A DNA stretch of 64,000 bases from Gammaproteobacteria bacterium (GCA_026709505.1 JAPOSW010000006.1:1-64000), one strand, 5' to 3'; counted from the first letter of the stretch, positions 29,735 to 39,684 are shown. Made by a program: numbers and translations. The notes: generated by a model not told the origin, from the sequence alone.

Positions 29735-29865
29735 CCAATATTTTTTATACTCCTAAAAAAATGAATAGATTCAATTATTTGTAAAAGCTATTGTTTCAAT
29801 AGGTTTTTAAACATATTTGTAGATAAACATTTGTTTTAGCTATTATTTTTGCCTGTTGTCCCGTG
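29735..29865 (+). promoter_or_regulatory. CRISPR leader
   Basis: An AT-rich 131-base stretch between csy4 and the first repeat, on the side expected from repeat orientation and from the degenerate repeat at the far end. It should carry the array promoter and the integration signals. ATTCAATTATTTG at 29769-29781 matches the IHF consensus WATCAANNNNTTR with one mismatch; IHF bends the leader for I-F spacer integration in studied systems. Promoter boxes cannot be fixed by eye. Confidence 0.75.
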
Positions 29866-32800
29866 GTTGACCGCCGCATAGGCGGCTTAGAAATGTAGCG
29901 TATTATGAATGTGTATATGTTCATGGTTGACCGCCGCATAGGCGGCTTAGAAATTCCCGTTTTTGATCCATATTCCGGTGTACAGGTTGACCGCCGCATA
30001 GGCGGCTTAGAAAGCATCATCAGGGGCATTTCCCACGTCTGTGGCGTTGACCGCCGCATAGGCGGCTTAGAAATTAATCGTTCCACATTCATCGTGCTTT
30101 TTTTCGTTGACCGCCGCATAGGCGGCTTAGAAATGCATTGGATCAGGACCGTGTTTTCTGCGGCTGTTGACCGCCGCATAGGCGGCTTAGAAAGCTTTGC
30201 TGAACGCATCGCCGTTGTATCTCATGTTGACCGCCGCATAGGCGGCTTAGAAAACTCCCAGTAGCGCATTAAGCCCTACCTGTCCGTTGACCGCCGCATA
30301 GGCGGCTTAGAAAATATTGAATCCCCGGCCTCTTCCCTCCGGCCAGTTGACCGCCGCATAGGCGGCTTAGAAATGAGTGAGATATTCCAGGTGTGCCCGG
30401 AGGATGTTGACCGCCGCATAGGCGGCTTAGAAATTTTAGTATGATCGGAAAAAAGCTTGGACAAGGTTGACCGCCGCATAGGCGGCTTAGAAAATAAGGG
30501 AATATAAACAAGACGGCCGAGCGGCGTTGACCGCCGCATAGGCGGCTTAGAAAGCTGTTAGCGGGAATCGTGGCAGTCCGCATATGTTGACCGCCGCATA
30601 GGCGGCTTAGAAAAACGGGCTGCCCACCACGGCCACCATACTCGAGTTGACCGCCGCATAGGCGGCTTAGAAATACACACTAACTGAAAAGAGGAGAAAA
30701 GTCATGTTGACCGCCGCATAGGCGGCTTAGAAACACTGATAGTTATGTTGATATCTATTATATCAGTTGACCGCCGCATAGGCGGCTTAGAAATGTCAAT
30801 CGTTAAACCCCAGCCTCACGGACTCGTTGACCGCCGCATAGGCGGCTTAGAAAGCATACCGGAGAACGACCTGTAGGCCCGAAGTGTTGACCGCCGCATA
30901 GGCGGCTTAGAAACTGGCGATATCCCCGATGTCAGTGACGAGCGGGTTGACCGCCGCATAGGCGGCTTAGAAAAAGAGCACGCCGAAGGACGACGTCGCA
31001 AGAGTGTTGACCGCCGCATAGGCGGCTTAGAAAATGTTGAATCCCCGGCCTCTTCCCTCCGGCCAGTTGACCGCCGCATAGGCGGCTTAGAAAAATCCAC
31101 GGGATGACTTCCGTCATTCTCATGCGTTGACCGCCGCATAGGCGGCTTAGAAAAAAAGGTGATTACGCGGACAAAAGCGCGTATAGTTGACCGCCGCATA
31201 GGCGGCTTAGAAAATGGTAATACCATCCGGGAACGCAATCGTTGTGTTGACCGCCGCATAGGCGGCTTAGAAAAGCGACATTTATCGTAACTCCGTCCCC
31301 TGGTAGTTGACCGCCGCATAGGCGGCTTAGAAAAGAATGTCAGAATATCTACCCTCGCGTCTTTTGTTGACCGCCGCATAGGCGGCTTAGAAAATGAACA
31401 AGCAGCAGCAGTTTACAGCCAGCCTGTTGACCGCCGCATAGGCGGCTTAGAAACTGAGCCTGTCGGCATTGGGAGGATGGCCCTGAGTTGACCGCCGCAT
31501 AGGCGGCTTAGAAATATAAAGTTTTCGTTCGGTTCGATGGATTTTAGTTGACCGCCGCATAGGCGGCTTAGAAAGCCACAAAAAGTGAGCGAAATGAACC
31601 CCAACGGTTGACCGCCGCATAGGCGGCTTAGAAATGCTTCTTCCTGCCTGATTCTGTTTTCGATTCGTTGACCGCCGCATAGGCGGCTTAGAAACTTGAC
31701 TGTTCTGACGTGGAGAAACTTGAATAGTTGACCGCCGCATAGGCGGCTTAGAAATTCTTCACAATTTTGTATTTGTCGTTCATCCTGTTGACCGCCGCAT
31801 AGGCGGCTTAGAAATCAAATAAATCAGTTTCTTGACCGTTCAACGTGTTGACCGCCGCATAGGCGGCTTAGAAATTCACTCAATTCACGCTCCTCACTCA
31901 ATTCACGTTGACCGCCGCATAGGCGGCTTAGAAATCAAATAAATCAGTTAAATCAGTTTCTTGACCGTTGACCGCCGCATAGGCGGCTTAGAAATCTTTG
32001 TGCTGATGTTTTTTGTATTGCTTTTTGTTGACCGCCGCATAGGCGGCTTAGAAAATAACGGAATATAAACAAGACGGCAGACGAGAGTTGACCGCCGCAT
32101 AGGCGGCTTAGAAAATAAATCTCCTTCAACATCGGAATCCATCTCTGTTGACCGCCGCATAGGCGGCTTAGAAAGTGTTATTTCAGCTGCTGAGCACTCT
32201 GTTTTAGTTGACCGCCGCATAGGCGGCTTAGAAAAGAAATCCAGCCACCTGCACATAAGAAGTAGGGTTGACCGCCGCATAGGCGGCTTAGAAAAACTCC
32301 AAGATATCTTTTGGTTTCATCCCTGAGTTGACCGCCGCATAGGCGGCTTAGAAAGTCTTTGTCAATTTCGCTTGAAGAATATCTGTGTTGACCGCCGCAT
32401 AGGCGGCTTAGAAAGGTTGAAACAGACAGCAAAATGGACTTGTTAAGTTGACCGCCGCATAGGCGGCTTAGAAAAACACCTTCAACACCTATCAATCGAT
32501 ATTTATGTTGACCGCCGCATAGGCGGCTTAGAAAGTTGCCGTTGCACCCGTTTATTTGAGACATGCGTTGACCGCCGCATAGGCGGCTTAGAAATACTTC
32601 TGGCGACGGTGGTGACCAGGTAGAGAGTTGACCGCCGCATAGGCGGCTTAGAAATGGGAAACAGGAAGTGGATCAACTGACGGAGCGTTGACCGCCGCAT
32701 AGGCGGCTTAGAAACAAGTCACATCGCGATCAAAATTTCGTAAATTGTTGACCGCCGCATAGGCGGCTTAGAAAGTCTGATGGTTTGGCTTTTTTGAAGT

Positions 32801-35800
32801 TCAATAGTTGACCGCCGCATAGGCGGCTTAGAAAATACTCCGGAGTACAGTGATATACGAAGTTTTGTTGACCGCCGCATAGGCGGCTTAGAAAAGTAAG
32901 ACAACTAGTGGAACTAGGAGGATTTCGTTGACCGCCGCATAGGCGGCTTAGAAAATCAACGAGAGGATTGTGCCGCGCCTCTCCCAGTTGACCGCCGCAT
33001 AGGCGGCTTAGAAAATTGTGAAGGATTGTTTGGTAGTGCGATGTCTGTTGACCGCCGCATAGGCGGCTTAGAAATTCCTCAATACGCTTACCCAAAATAT
33101 CGTACTGTTGACCGCCGCATAGGCGGCTTAGAAATTGACACTGGAGGAGCTGTTGCAGTTGTTGACGTTGACCGCCGCATAGGCGGCTTAGAAATGGCAG
33201 TTCGGGTTAATCCTGATAAAGAAGGAGTTGACCGCCGCATAGGCGGCTTAGAAAGGCTTGAAAAACGCTCCATCCGCTTCCATTTCGTTGACCGCCGCAT
33301 AGGCGGCTTAGAAAACAAAAAAACACAACAACGCTGGGCTACACGCGTTGACCGCCGCATAGGCGGCTTAGAAAGAAATACGAGTGACGGTCTTGCCTGC
33401 ATAGGAGTTGACCGCCGCATAGGCGGCTTAGAAATTCACTCATCATCATTCATCTCATTAATTTCAGTTGACCGCCGCATAGGCGGCTTAGAAAGGACGA
33501 ATCAGTAGAAGAGGTAATAGCCGAGCGTTGACCGCCGCATAGGCGGCTTAGAAAGGGCGCATGCCCGGTCTGCGACTGGCAATCGCGTTGACCGCCGCAT
33601 AGGCGGCTTAGAAAGGTTGGTATTCCAGCAAATTTGTACGTCGTATGTTGACCGCCGCATAGGCGGCTTAGAAAGATTGCCCTGGCTATTGAAGACGCGC
33701 TGGAGAGTTGACCGCCGCATAGGCGGCTTAGAAAGTGCTTTCGTCGTATCTGTATTTTTCGTTCATGTTGACCGCCGCATAGGCGGCTTAGAAAGACATT
33801 CCAGTTCGGCTATTACCTCTTCTACTGTTGACCGCCGCATAGGCGGCTTAGAAACTCGCAAGCGCCATCGACTTGTATATTGCATAGTTGACCGCCGCAT
33901 AGGCGGCTTAGAAATTTTGGTGTTGACAAAGCCCAGAAGTTTGATTGTTGACCGCCGCATAGGCGGCTTAGAAAAAGAAGCTGCTGACGAAGCACACGAA
34001 CAACACGTTGACCGCCGCATAGGCGGCTTAGAAATTCGACCTGGAGCAGAACCTGAAGCAGATGTTGTTGACCGCCGCATAGGCGGCTTAGAAACATTGA
34101 TATCGTTGGTGATCGCGTTTTCCGGAGTTGACCGCCGCATAGGCGGCTTAGAAATGCTGTATTTTCCACTGTTTTCTTCATTGTGGGTTGACCGCCGCAT
34201 AGGCGGCTTAGAAATTCTGTTTCGGTTTATCGGTTGAAGCCGGCTGGTTGACCGCCGCATAGGCGGCTTAGAAATTTTGATTTTGAACTGGAGATTTACT
34301 GATGAAGTTGACCGCCGCATAGGCGGCTTAGAAATCACGATTCATGCACCCCTTTAATGCTCTTGAGTTGACCGCCGCATAGGCGGCTTAGAAACTAACA
34401 TTAACTATCAATGAGTACAAAATCATGTTGACCGCCGCATAGGCGGCTTAGAAAACAAAAAACCGCAACGCTGGGCTACACACTCAGTTGACCGCCGCAT
34501 AGGCGGCTTAGAAAGAAGCAAGCACGTTTCGGGTGGACATTAGGATGTTGACCGCCGCATAGGCGGCTTAGAAACAGTCCCGGAGTCGAGGGAACGTCGA
34601 TTCCCCCGTTGACCGCCGCATAGGCGGCTTAGAAATTAAGCGTAGTATCGTGAACAATAGAAGTTAAGTTGACCGCCGCATAGGCGGCTTAGAAAAGGCG
34701 TCGGCACAGCTGCAGGGGCGGCTCGACGTTGACCGCCGCATAGGCGGCTTAGAAAACCAGAAAAAGCAATCACAAGAGCAAACATGGGTTGACCGCCGCA
34801 TAGGCGGCTTAGAAAAACATACGGACTACCTTCAGCCTCATTAACGGGTTGACCGCCGCATAGGCGGCTTAGAAATGTCCAGAAATGACATCAACACCAC
34901 GATTTTTGTTGACCGCCGCATAGGCGGCTTAGAAATTGATTGTCATTTCCTTCCATTTTGTCAGTGCGTTGACCGCCGCATAGGCGGCTTAGAAAAGATT
35001 ATGAGGAAAGAGCGTAATGTTTAACTTGTTGACCGCCGCATAGGCGGCTTAGAAAAGCACATTTTTACCTGGTATCTGGCTTTTTCAGTTGACCGCCGCA
35101 TAGGCGGCTTAGAAATCTTGTAAACAGGGACACAGTGAACGGGTCGGGTTGACCGCCGCATAGGCGGCTTAGAAATGTCGAAGCTAACAGATGAAACCAA
35201 GCGGTACGTTGACCGCCGCATAGGCGGCTTAGAAAATCCATCGCGTGGTCGCAATCCGTTCTGGTAAGTTGACCGCCGCATAGGCGGCTTAGAAATCGCG
35301 AAACCGGGACAGAAGCCGTGACACCATGTTGACCGCCGCATAGGCGGCTTAGAAAAGTTCAAAATCAAAGGGTCTCACATCCCGTCCCGTTGACCGCCGC
35401 ATAGGCGGCTTAGAAATGCGATGAATACATGCTTGAGGAACTGACCGCGTTGACCGCCGCATAGGCGGCTTAGAAATCTTAAAAACATTATCGAACACGA
35501 GGGCCGGAGTTGACCGCCGCATAGGCGGCTTAGAAATGACGCGGATTTTGTTCGCTCCAGCCGCTTCGGTTGACCGCCGCATAGGCGGCTTAGAAATTAT
35601 GGACATTCTTTAGTCAAAAAAAACTATCGTTGACCGCCGCATAGGCGGCTTAGAAATGGCACAGTTCTTTTCGCTCTCTTCTGTTCATGTTGACCGCCGC
35701 ATAGGCGGCTTAGAAAACAAAAGCTTGGCATTCTGGGAATGGGCGCGAGTTGACCGCCGCATAGGCGGCTTAGAAATGCAATCATGTATGGGCCTTTTCC

Positions 35801-36372
35801 GGCATAATGTTGACCGCCGCATAGGCGGCTTAGAAATGCAACGAACGCGCTGGTTAAAGACTGAGTCAGTTGACCGCCGCATAGGCGGCTTAGAAATGTA
35901 AGGCAAATGGTAAATCTGGGCGGATACGGTTGACCGCCGCATAGGCGGCTTAGAAAAACTTCGTGAATAGAAAGAACCCGATTATCTTGTTGACCGCCGC
36001 ATAGGCGGCTTAGAAATTGTAGCTTCTTTTGGTCCTTTTAATATTCCTGTTGACCGCCGCATAGGCGGCTTAGAAATGAGCGTCGGATCAGGCATCAAGT
36101 CCCTCGATGTTGACTGCCGCATAGGCGGCTTAGAAAACGAGAGGCTATTATTCGTGGGCGATACTGTAGTTGACCGCCGCATAGGCGGCTTAGAAATTTC
36201 CAGATCAGTCGGCGGGCGGCTAATCTGCGTTGACCGCCGCATAGGCGGCTTAGAAAATGATACTTCTGATCCGTCTTTGAATTTTATTGTTGACCGCCGC
36301 ATAGGCGGCTTAGAAATGCCAAGATTCCCGCTAACGGCAGAATTCATCGTTGACCGCCGCATAGGCGGCTTA
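29866..36372 (+). CRISPR. Type I-F array, 109 repeats and 108 spacers
   Basis: The 28-base repeat GTTGACCGCCGCATAGGCGG followed by CTTAGAAA recurs every 60 bases. Spacers are 32 bases except three of 33 (around 31454, 34574 and 35354). The count comes from the period: the first repeat starts at 29866 and the last at 36349. CCGCC-GCATA-GGCGG is the I-F hairpin; Csy4 cutting after it leaves the handle CUUAGAAA. Repeat 105 (36109) has C7 to T, which gives a G-U pair and keeps the stem. The last repeat has lost its final four bases (CCCT for GAAA), marking the old end. Several spacers are near-duplicates (see findings). Confidence 0.98.
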
Positions 36373-36522
36373 CCCTTCCATCAGGTTGAGGTCGCAGGCG
36401 AGGTAGGGTTCTGCACCTTCCAGTGCAACTTCCCGGATTCGATTGACATAGGCGAATCTGGTTGTAGCGACGTTATAGGCGCCGTTGCCATTGGCAGCTT
36501 CTTTCATGTCTTGGTTCCTCAT
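36370..36522 (-). pseudogene. Truncated DUF3577-like (ICE STY4534-type) gene
   Basis: A short minus-strand frame starting MRNQDMKEAANGNGAYNV contains FAYVNRIREVALEGAEPYLA and CDLNLMEG. This resembles the N-terminal third of DUF3577/STY4534 proteins carried by integrative conjugative elements (pattern LGYLNRIREV...FLACDIAAL..G). The frame stops at a TAA that belongs to the terminal CRISPR repeat, so the rest of the gene has been replaced by the array. The family call is from remembered pattern and is moderate. Confidence 0.45.
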
Positions 36523-37279
36523 GCAAACGGTTGAAGAAATGCACGGGGAGACGAAAGAAACCACCGCTATGGGGGAAATCTCCCCATACGCGGGTGCGGG
36601 GCCTCACGGACCCGGGTTTAGGATATAGCCCCTCTCAGGAGGGGCCGTGAAATTGGATGGAATTTACGGGACCAACGAAAGCAGGTACTTCAAGAAGATC
36701 AGCAGTGCCTGGTCGGAAAGAGTCAAGATCGCAACAAGAACAACAGTAAACATTATCCAACTCGGTCTCGTGTTTCTACGAATCCGACTATCCATATAGT
36801 CAGACAGTTCCTAAATCTCTTCTTTGCTCAAACCGTTACTATTCAAAATTCCAGCGGCGATGGTGCCATGCTTCTTGGTTTTGACAAACATTTTATCCTC
36901 CGAGGTCGAGTCAGTCAAACCGCCCAGCACAAGGAGACGTTCAGCCCCGACATGAGGAAGAATCTCTCCATGCGGGTTGTTGTGGGCCGGAGCCCGAACT
37001 TGGGATAGCGCCAGTACGTCACAAGAAGTACCGCGACCGGCTTTCGCAGGCACTGCGGTCCTGTGGAAACGGGATTTCAATTCGGCCGCCTGGCAGTTCG
37101 GGTTGCCAGCCGCTGTTGAAGTGAACCTTGCCATATCAGGAACGCTAAATGCAAGCGTATCTGGTCGGCCTGCAAATCATCTGTTGAAAATTCCCGTTGT
37201 ATATGACACATTATTAAAGTGACTGCATACAGCCTGAACAGGATAATTAGGTTGATGCCCTCCTCTATTGGAACGAACG
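36523..37279. other. Gene-poor stretch between array and hicBA
   Basis: There are 757 bases with no gene I can support. The region holds two small hairpins (GGGGAAATCTCCCC near 36586 and GCCCCTCTCAGGAGGGGC near 36627), neither with a clear T-run. A minus-strand frame of 107 codons (36811-37134) has no recognisable motif and odd composition. The region is probably debris left by mobile elements. Confidence 0.4.
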
Positions 37280-37498
37280 ATGAACGAAGTAAAGCACTAT
37301 ACAGCGGTTGTGGAGCGTTGTCTGGATACTGGCCTTTATGTGGGATATGTCCCCGGTTTTCCGGGTGCGCACAGTCAGGGCAAAACCCTCGAGGAGCTGA
37401 ATGACAACCTCAAGCAAGTGATTGACCTGATCCTAGAGGACGGCCCGCCGGAGATTATGGGCGAGTTCGTTGGTACGCAAGTGGTGACGGTCGCCTGA
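37280..37498 (+). CDS. hicB: HicB-type antitoxin
   Basis: A 72-residue HicB-like protein with the partly degraded RNase H-like fold typical of the family: YTAVVERCLDTGLYVGYVPG, then FPGAHSQGKTLEELNDNLKQ. HicB binds and blocks the HicA mRNA nuclease and often represses its own operon. The ATG at 37280 is preferred over an upstream TTG at 37268. The stop abuts the hicA start with no gap. No C-terminal DNA-binding domain is visible, so it is the short form. Confidence 0.85.
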   Translation: MNEVKHYTAVVERCLDTGLYVGYVPGFPGAHSQGKTLEELNDNLKQVIDLILEDGPPEIMGEFVGTQVVTVA

Positions 37499-37738
37499 AT
37501 GTCGACCATTCCCGTCCTTCGGCCAAGAGAAGTGATCGCCATTCTCAAGGCACTGGGCTTTCGGGAAGTCCGCCAACGAGGTTCACACAAGCGTTTTCTG
37601 CATGCCGACGGCCGGACCACAACAGTTCCGGTTCATGGTACTCGAGACATTTCACCGCTCCTGCTCCGCCGGATTGCTCTTGATGCCGGGATGACTGTTC
37701 AGGACTTCGTCAATACTCGCCAGACCTCAAGGCACTAG
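37499..37738 (+). CDS. hicA: HicA-type mRNA interferase toxin
   Basis: A 79-residue HicA (YcfA-like) toxin with a double-stranded RNA-binding-like fold. The signature GSHKRFLHADGRTTTVPVHG includes the catalytic histidine in GSHKRF. The end, RDISPLLLRRIALDAGMTVQ, is typical. Directly after hicB, so the order here is antitoxin then toxin. The pair looks intact. Confidence 0.88.
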   Translation: MSTIPVLRPREVIAILKALGFREVRQRGSHKRFLHADGRTTTVPVHGTRDISPLLLRRIALDAGMTVQDFVNTRQTSRH

Positions 37739-37878
37739 CCTGATTTCCAAAATTATGGCGAATCAGGAGCCAGTCCTGATTACAAGGTACCTAATCGAGA
37801 TAATAAAGTAGCACGATATTGCATGCACTGCTCGCCTGTGGAGTAGTTTCTCGTCATTAGGCCTCGGCACCAAAAAAC

Positions 37879-37898
37879 AGCCCCTCCGGGGAGGGGCT
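37879..37898 (-). terminator. Intrinsic terminator, minus strand
   Basis: AGCCCCTCCGGGGAGGGGCT is a self-complementary stem. On the minus strand it is followed by GTTTTTTGG, a good terminator tail. It lies 19 bases beyond the left CTAG copy next to the IS5 element. Before that insertion it would have followed directly after the stop codon of the small coiled-coil gene now ending at 38769, and was probably its terminator. Confidence 0.7.
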
Positions 37899-37916
37899 AC
37901 GATTTTGGATAATGAA

Positions 37917-38686
37917 CTAGGGTGTGTCAACACTACGCAGTGCTTCAATGATCAGTGCGAAAACGACGAATCCGAGGAACATGACGTCAAGCTTTTCGAA
38001 GCGCGAGAAGACTTGGCGAAAGCCCTTGAGCCGCCGGAACAGGCGTTCCACCTCGTTGCGCCGCTTATACGTTTCCCGGTCGCAACCCCAGGGGGCGGTG
38101 CGATTGCTCTTCGGCGGCACCACGGGGGCGAAGCCAAGATCGGCTGCCAGCCGGCGGGCTACATCGTCTTCACAGGCGCGGTCCATGACCAGTGCCGGGC
38201 GGTTCGATGGCCGGTTCAGCCGCTTCAGGAGCCGCCGCCCTTGCGGGGCATCGTGCACATTGCCGGGGGAGAGCGCGAAGGCCACGACGGTTCGAGCATC
38301 CGCGACAGCCAGATGAAGCTTGGCGGTCCACCCGCCCCGGGACTTGCCAATGCACTGCGGGCCGTTTTTTCTAGAGCGCCCGTGCCGTCGGGATGCACCT
38401 TGATGCTAGTGCTGTCGAGACTCAGGACCTCGACCCTGATCCAGATCATCCGCTCCCGCTGCAGGTGCTCGAACACGCGGTCCAGAACGCCGTTCTTCGA
38501 CCACCGGTTCATGCGCGTATAGATGGTGTGCCAATTGCCGAAACGCTCCGGCAGGCCGCGCCACTTGCAGCCGTGCCCGGCCACGCAGAGAATGGCGTCG
38601 GCGCCTGCGGCTCGAAGGCTGACATTGCCCCGCTGCCTCGGAAGCAGCGGCGCAATGCGCTCGTACTGTACTTGCGTGAGTTCCAT
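37917..38686 (-). CDS. IS5 (IS427-group) transposase, two frames joined by a -1 shift
   Basis: The first frame (start MELTQVQYERIAPLLPRQRG at 38686, stop at 38225) has the N-domain and the first catalytic Asp region (EVLSLDSTSIKVHPDGTG). The second frame continues with KNGPQCIGKSRGGWTAKLHL and ends with the Asp and Glu motifs (VMDRACEDDVARRL; RRNEVERLFRRLKGFRQVFS). The frames join by a -1 shift at an A6 run (38365-38370), the usual programmed frameshift for this group. The stop codon TAG of the second frame comes from the duplicated CTAG target, not from the element itself. Confidence 0.85.
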
Positions 38687-38768
38687 TTGCCTGTTCCTCC
38701 GGACTGTTCCAGCCAAAATTTGCAGGCAATGAGTATATCATGTTCGTGGCAAATTGTGTTAACACGCC
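37921..38768 (-). mobile_element. IS5-family element, IS427 group, 848 bp
   Basis: The terminal inverted repeats are GGTGTGTCAACAC at the left and, reverse-complemented, GGCGTGTTAACAC at the right. A CTAG target duplication flanks them (37917-37920 and 38769-38772). IS427-group members target CTAG and encode the transposase in two frames, as here. The ends and the duplication are intact, so the insertion is fairly recent. Confidence 0.9.
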
Positions 38769-38984
38769 CTAGCTGGAAGTGGTTATACCGAAAATCACGG
38801 CAATCACAAGGGCAACAACGGCCAGCATATGAAAATTCAAACACCCGCTGACTTTGACGTTGATTTCCGTCACTTCGGAACTCAAGCTATCGGCCTTGGA
38901 GGTTAACCCGTCAACTTTCTGATCCAGTTGGGCGATAGCCGAGAGTACGCGGCTTTCGCTTTTCTTGGTCTTCTCATCAACCAT
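38769..38984 (-). CDS. Small coiled-coil protein with a C-terminal membrane anchor
   Basis: A 71-residue product: a heptad-patterned region (VLSAIAQLDQKVDGLTSKAD, then SLSSEVTEINVKVSG) followed by one transmembrane helix (FHMLAVVALVIAVIFGI) at the very end. It is probably a tail-anchored oligomer of unknown function; many phage and island proteins look like this. The stop TAG is part of the CTAG where IS5 inserted, so the protein itself is unchanged. The start is uncertain; the frame runs on upstream to 39152. Confidence 0.55.
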   Translation of the reverse strand: MVDEKTKKSESRVLSAIAQLDQKVDGLTSKADSLSSEVTEINVKVSGCLNFHMLAVVALVIAVIFGITTSS

Positions 38985-39145
38985 CTTGATCACATGTAGT
39001 ATCTGCTTGGCATCCAGTCCGAAAATAGATGCAGACCCAATGAAGAGTGTTGGGATTATGTTGCATGCAACACAATTGCTAGCATACAGATCTACTATTT
39101 GACTTATGACCGAATGAAGGTAAACGGAAACTTTCCGCAAATGAT

Positions 39146-39360
39146 TGAGCAATCTTCAAGATGAAAAAGCGGTCGGCCTGAGCCTCCCAGTTGAATTGCT
39201 TGTCTTATGGTTGTGATGGAGATGTCAGGCCGATGGGTAAGGGTGTGAACGAGCTTCAAATCCATTCTGGTCCCGGCTACCGCATTTATTTTCAGAGGCG
39301 GGCGGTGAAACCACAATCCTGCTGTGTGGAGGCGGCAGAGCTCCCGGACATGGGATATAA
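39146..39360 (+). pseudogene. HigB/RelE-type toxin remnant
   Basis: The frame carries the toxin pattern GDVRPMGKGVNELQIHSGPG then YRIYFQRR, shifts by one base, and continues GGETTILLCGGGRAPGHG to a stop at 39358. This is the core of the HI1419/HigB family. Upstream (FKMKKRSA-stop-ASQLNCLSYG) an in-frame stop replaces a residue. At least two lesions are present and the end of the domain is cut short, so the toxin should be dead. The partner antitoxin follows 36 bases later and is intact. The left boundary is approximate. Confidence 0.7.
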
Positions 39361-39396
39361 AGGATGTCCAGCATCTGGTCAGCAACTGTGAAGAAC

Positions 39397-39684
39397 ATGA
39401 CTGAAAAACTGACGACATTTGATTCGGCCGAACATCTGAACTCGGAGCAGGCCATTGCCATCTTTTTGGAAGATGCCTTCGAGTCGGGCGATCCGGCCTG
39501 TATTCCCCTGGCCCTAGGCGTTACCGCCAGGGCGAGGGGAATGACGGAGATTGCCATGCAGGCCGGGCTGTCACGTGAACAGCTTTACCGACCCTTCAGC
39601 AAGGAGGGCAATCCGACATTGCGCTCGATGCTTGCCGTCATGCAGGTTCTCGGAATCAGGATGTCCGTAAAACGGGCCGTATGA
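39397..39684 (+). CDS. HI1420-type antitoxin, now without a working toxin
   Basis: A 95-residue helix-turn-helix antitoxin of the HI1420/COG3636 family: TFDSAEHLNSEQAIAIFLED at the start, and a DNA-binding part GMTEIAMQAGLSREQLYRPF with SKEGNPTLRSMLAVMQVLG. The start at 39397 (MTEKLTTFDSAEHL) matches the family. Its toxin partner upstream is broken, so it persists as an orphan or is regulatory only. The next feature, a tRNA gene, is on the opposite strand. Confidence 0.85.
   Translation: MTEKLTTFDSAEHLNSEQAIAIFLEDAFESGDPACIPLALGVTARARGMTEIAMQAGLSREQLYRPFSKEGNPTLRSMLAVMQVLGIRMSVKRAV

Noticed and set aside
31755-33766. Spacers 32 and 65 as a further related pair (TGTATTTGTCGTTCAT versus TGTATTTTTCGTTCAT)
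   Set aside because: The shared stretch is short and AT-rich; similarity could be chance, so it was not included with the clear pairs.
29866-36372. Spacers that target other parts of this window
   Set aside because: I compared spacers with the visible genes by eye and saw no clear match; a full search was not possible.
29796-36534. Many ORFs across the array (proteins repeating SKPPMRRST, FLSRLCGGQ or VDRRIGGLE)
   Set aside because: These are translations of the 28-base repeat in different frames, kept open by the 60-base period; they are not proteins.
36627-36644. Hairpin GCCCCTCTCAGGAGGGGC as a terminator
   Set aside because: Neither side has a T-run, so it does not meet the intrinsic terminator pattern.
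36811-37134. 107-codon minus-strand ORF between the array and hicBA
   Set aside because: No recognisable domain and unusual composition; treated as non-coding debris.
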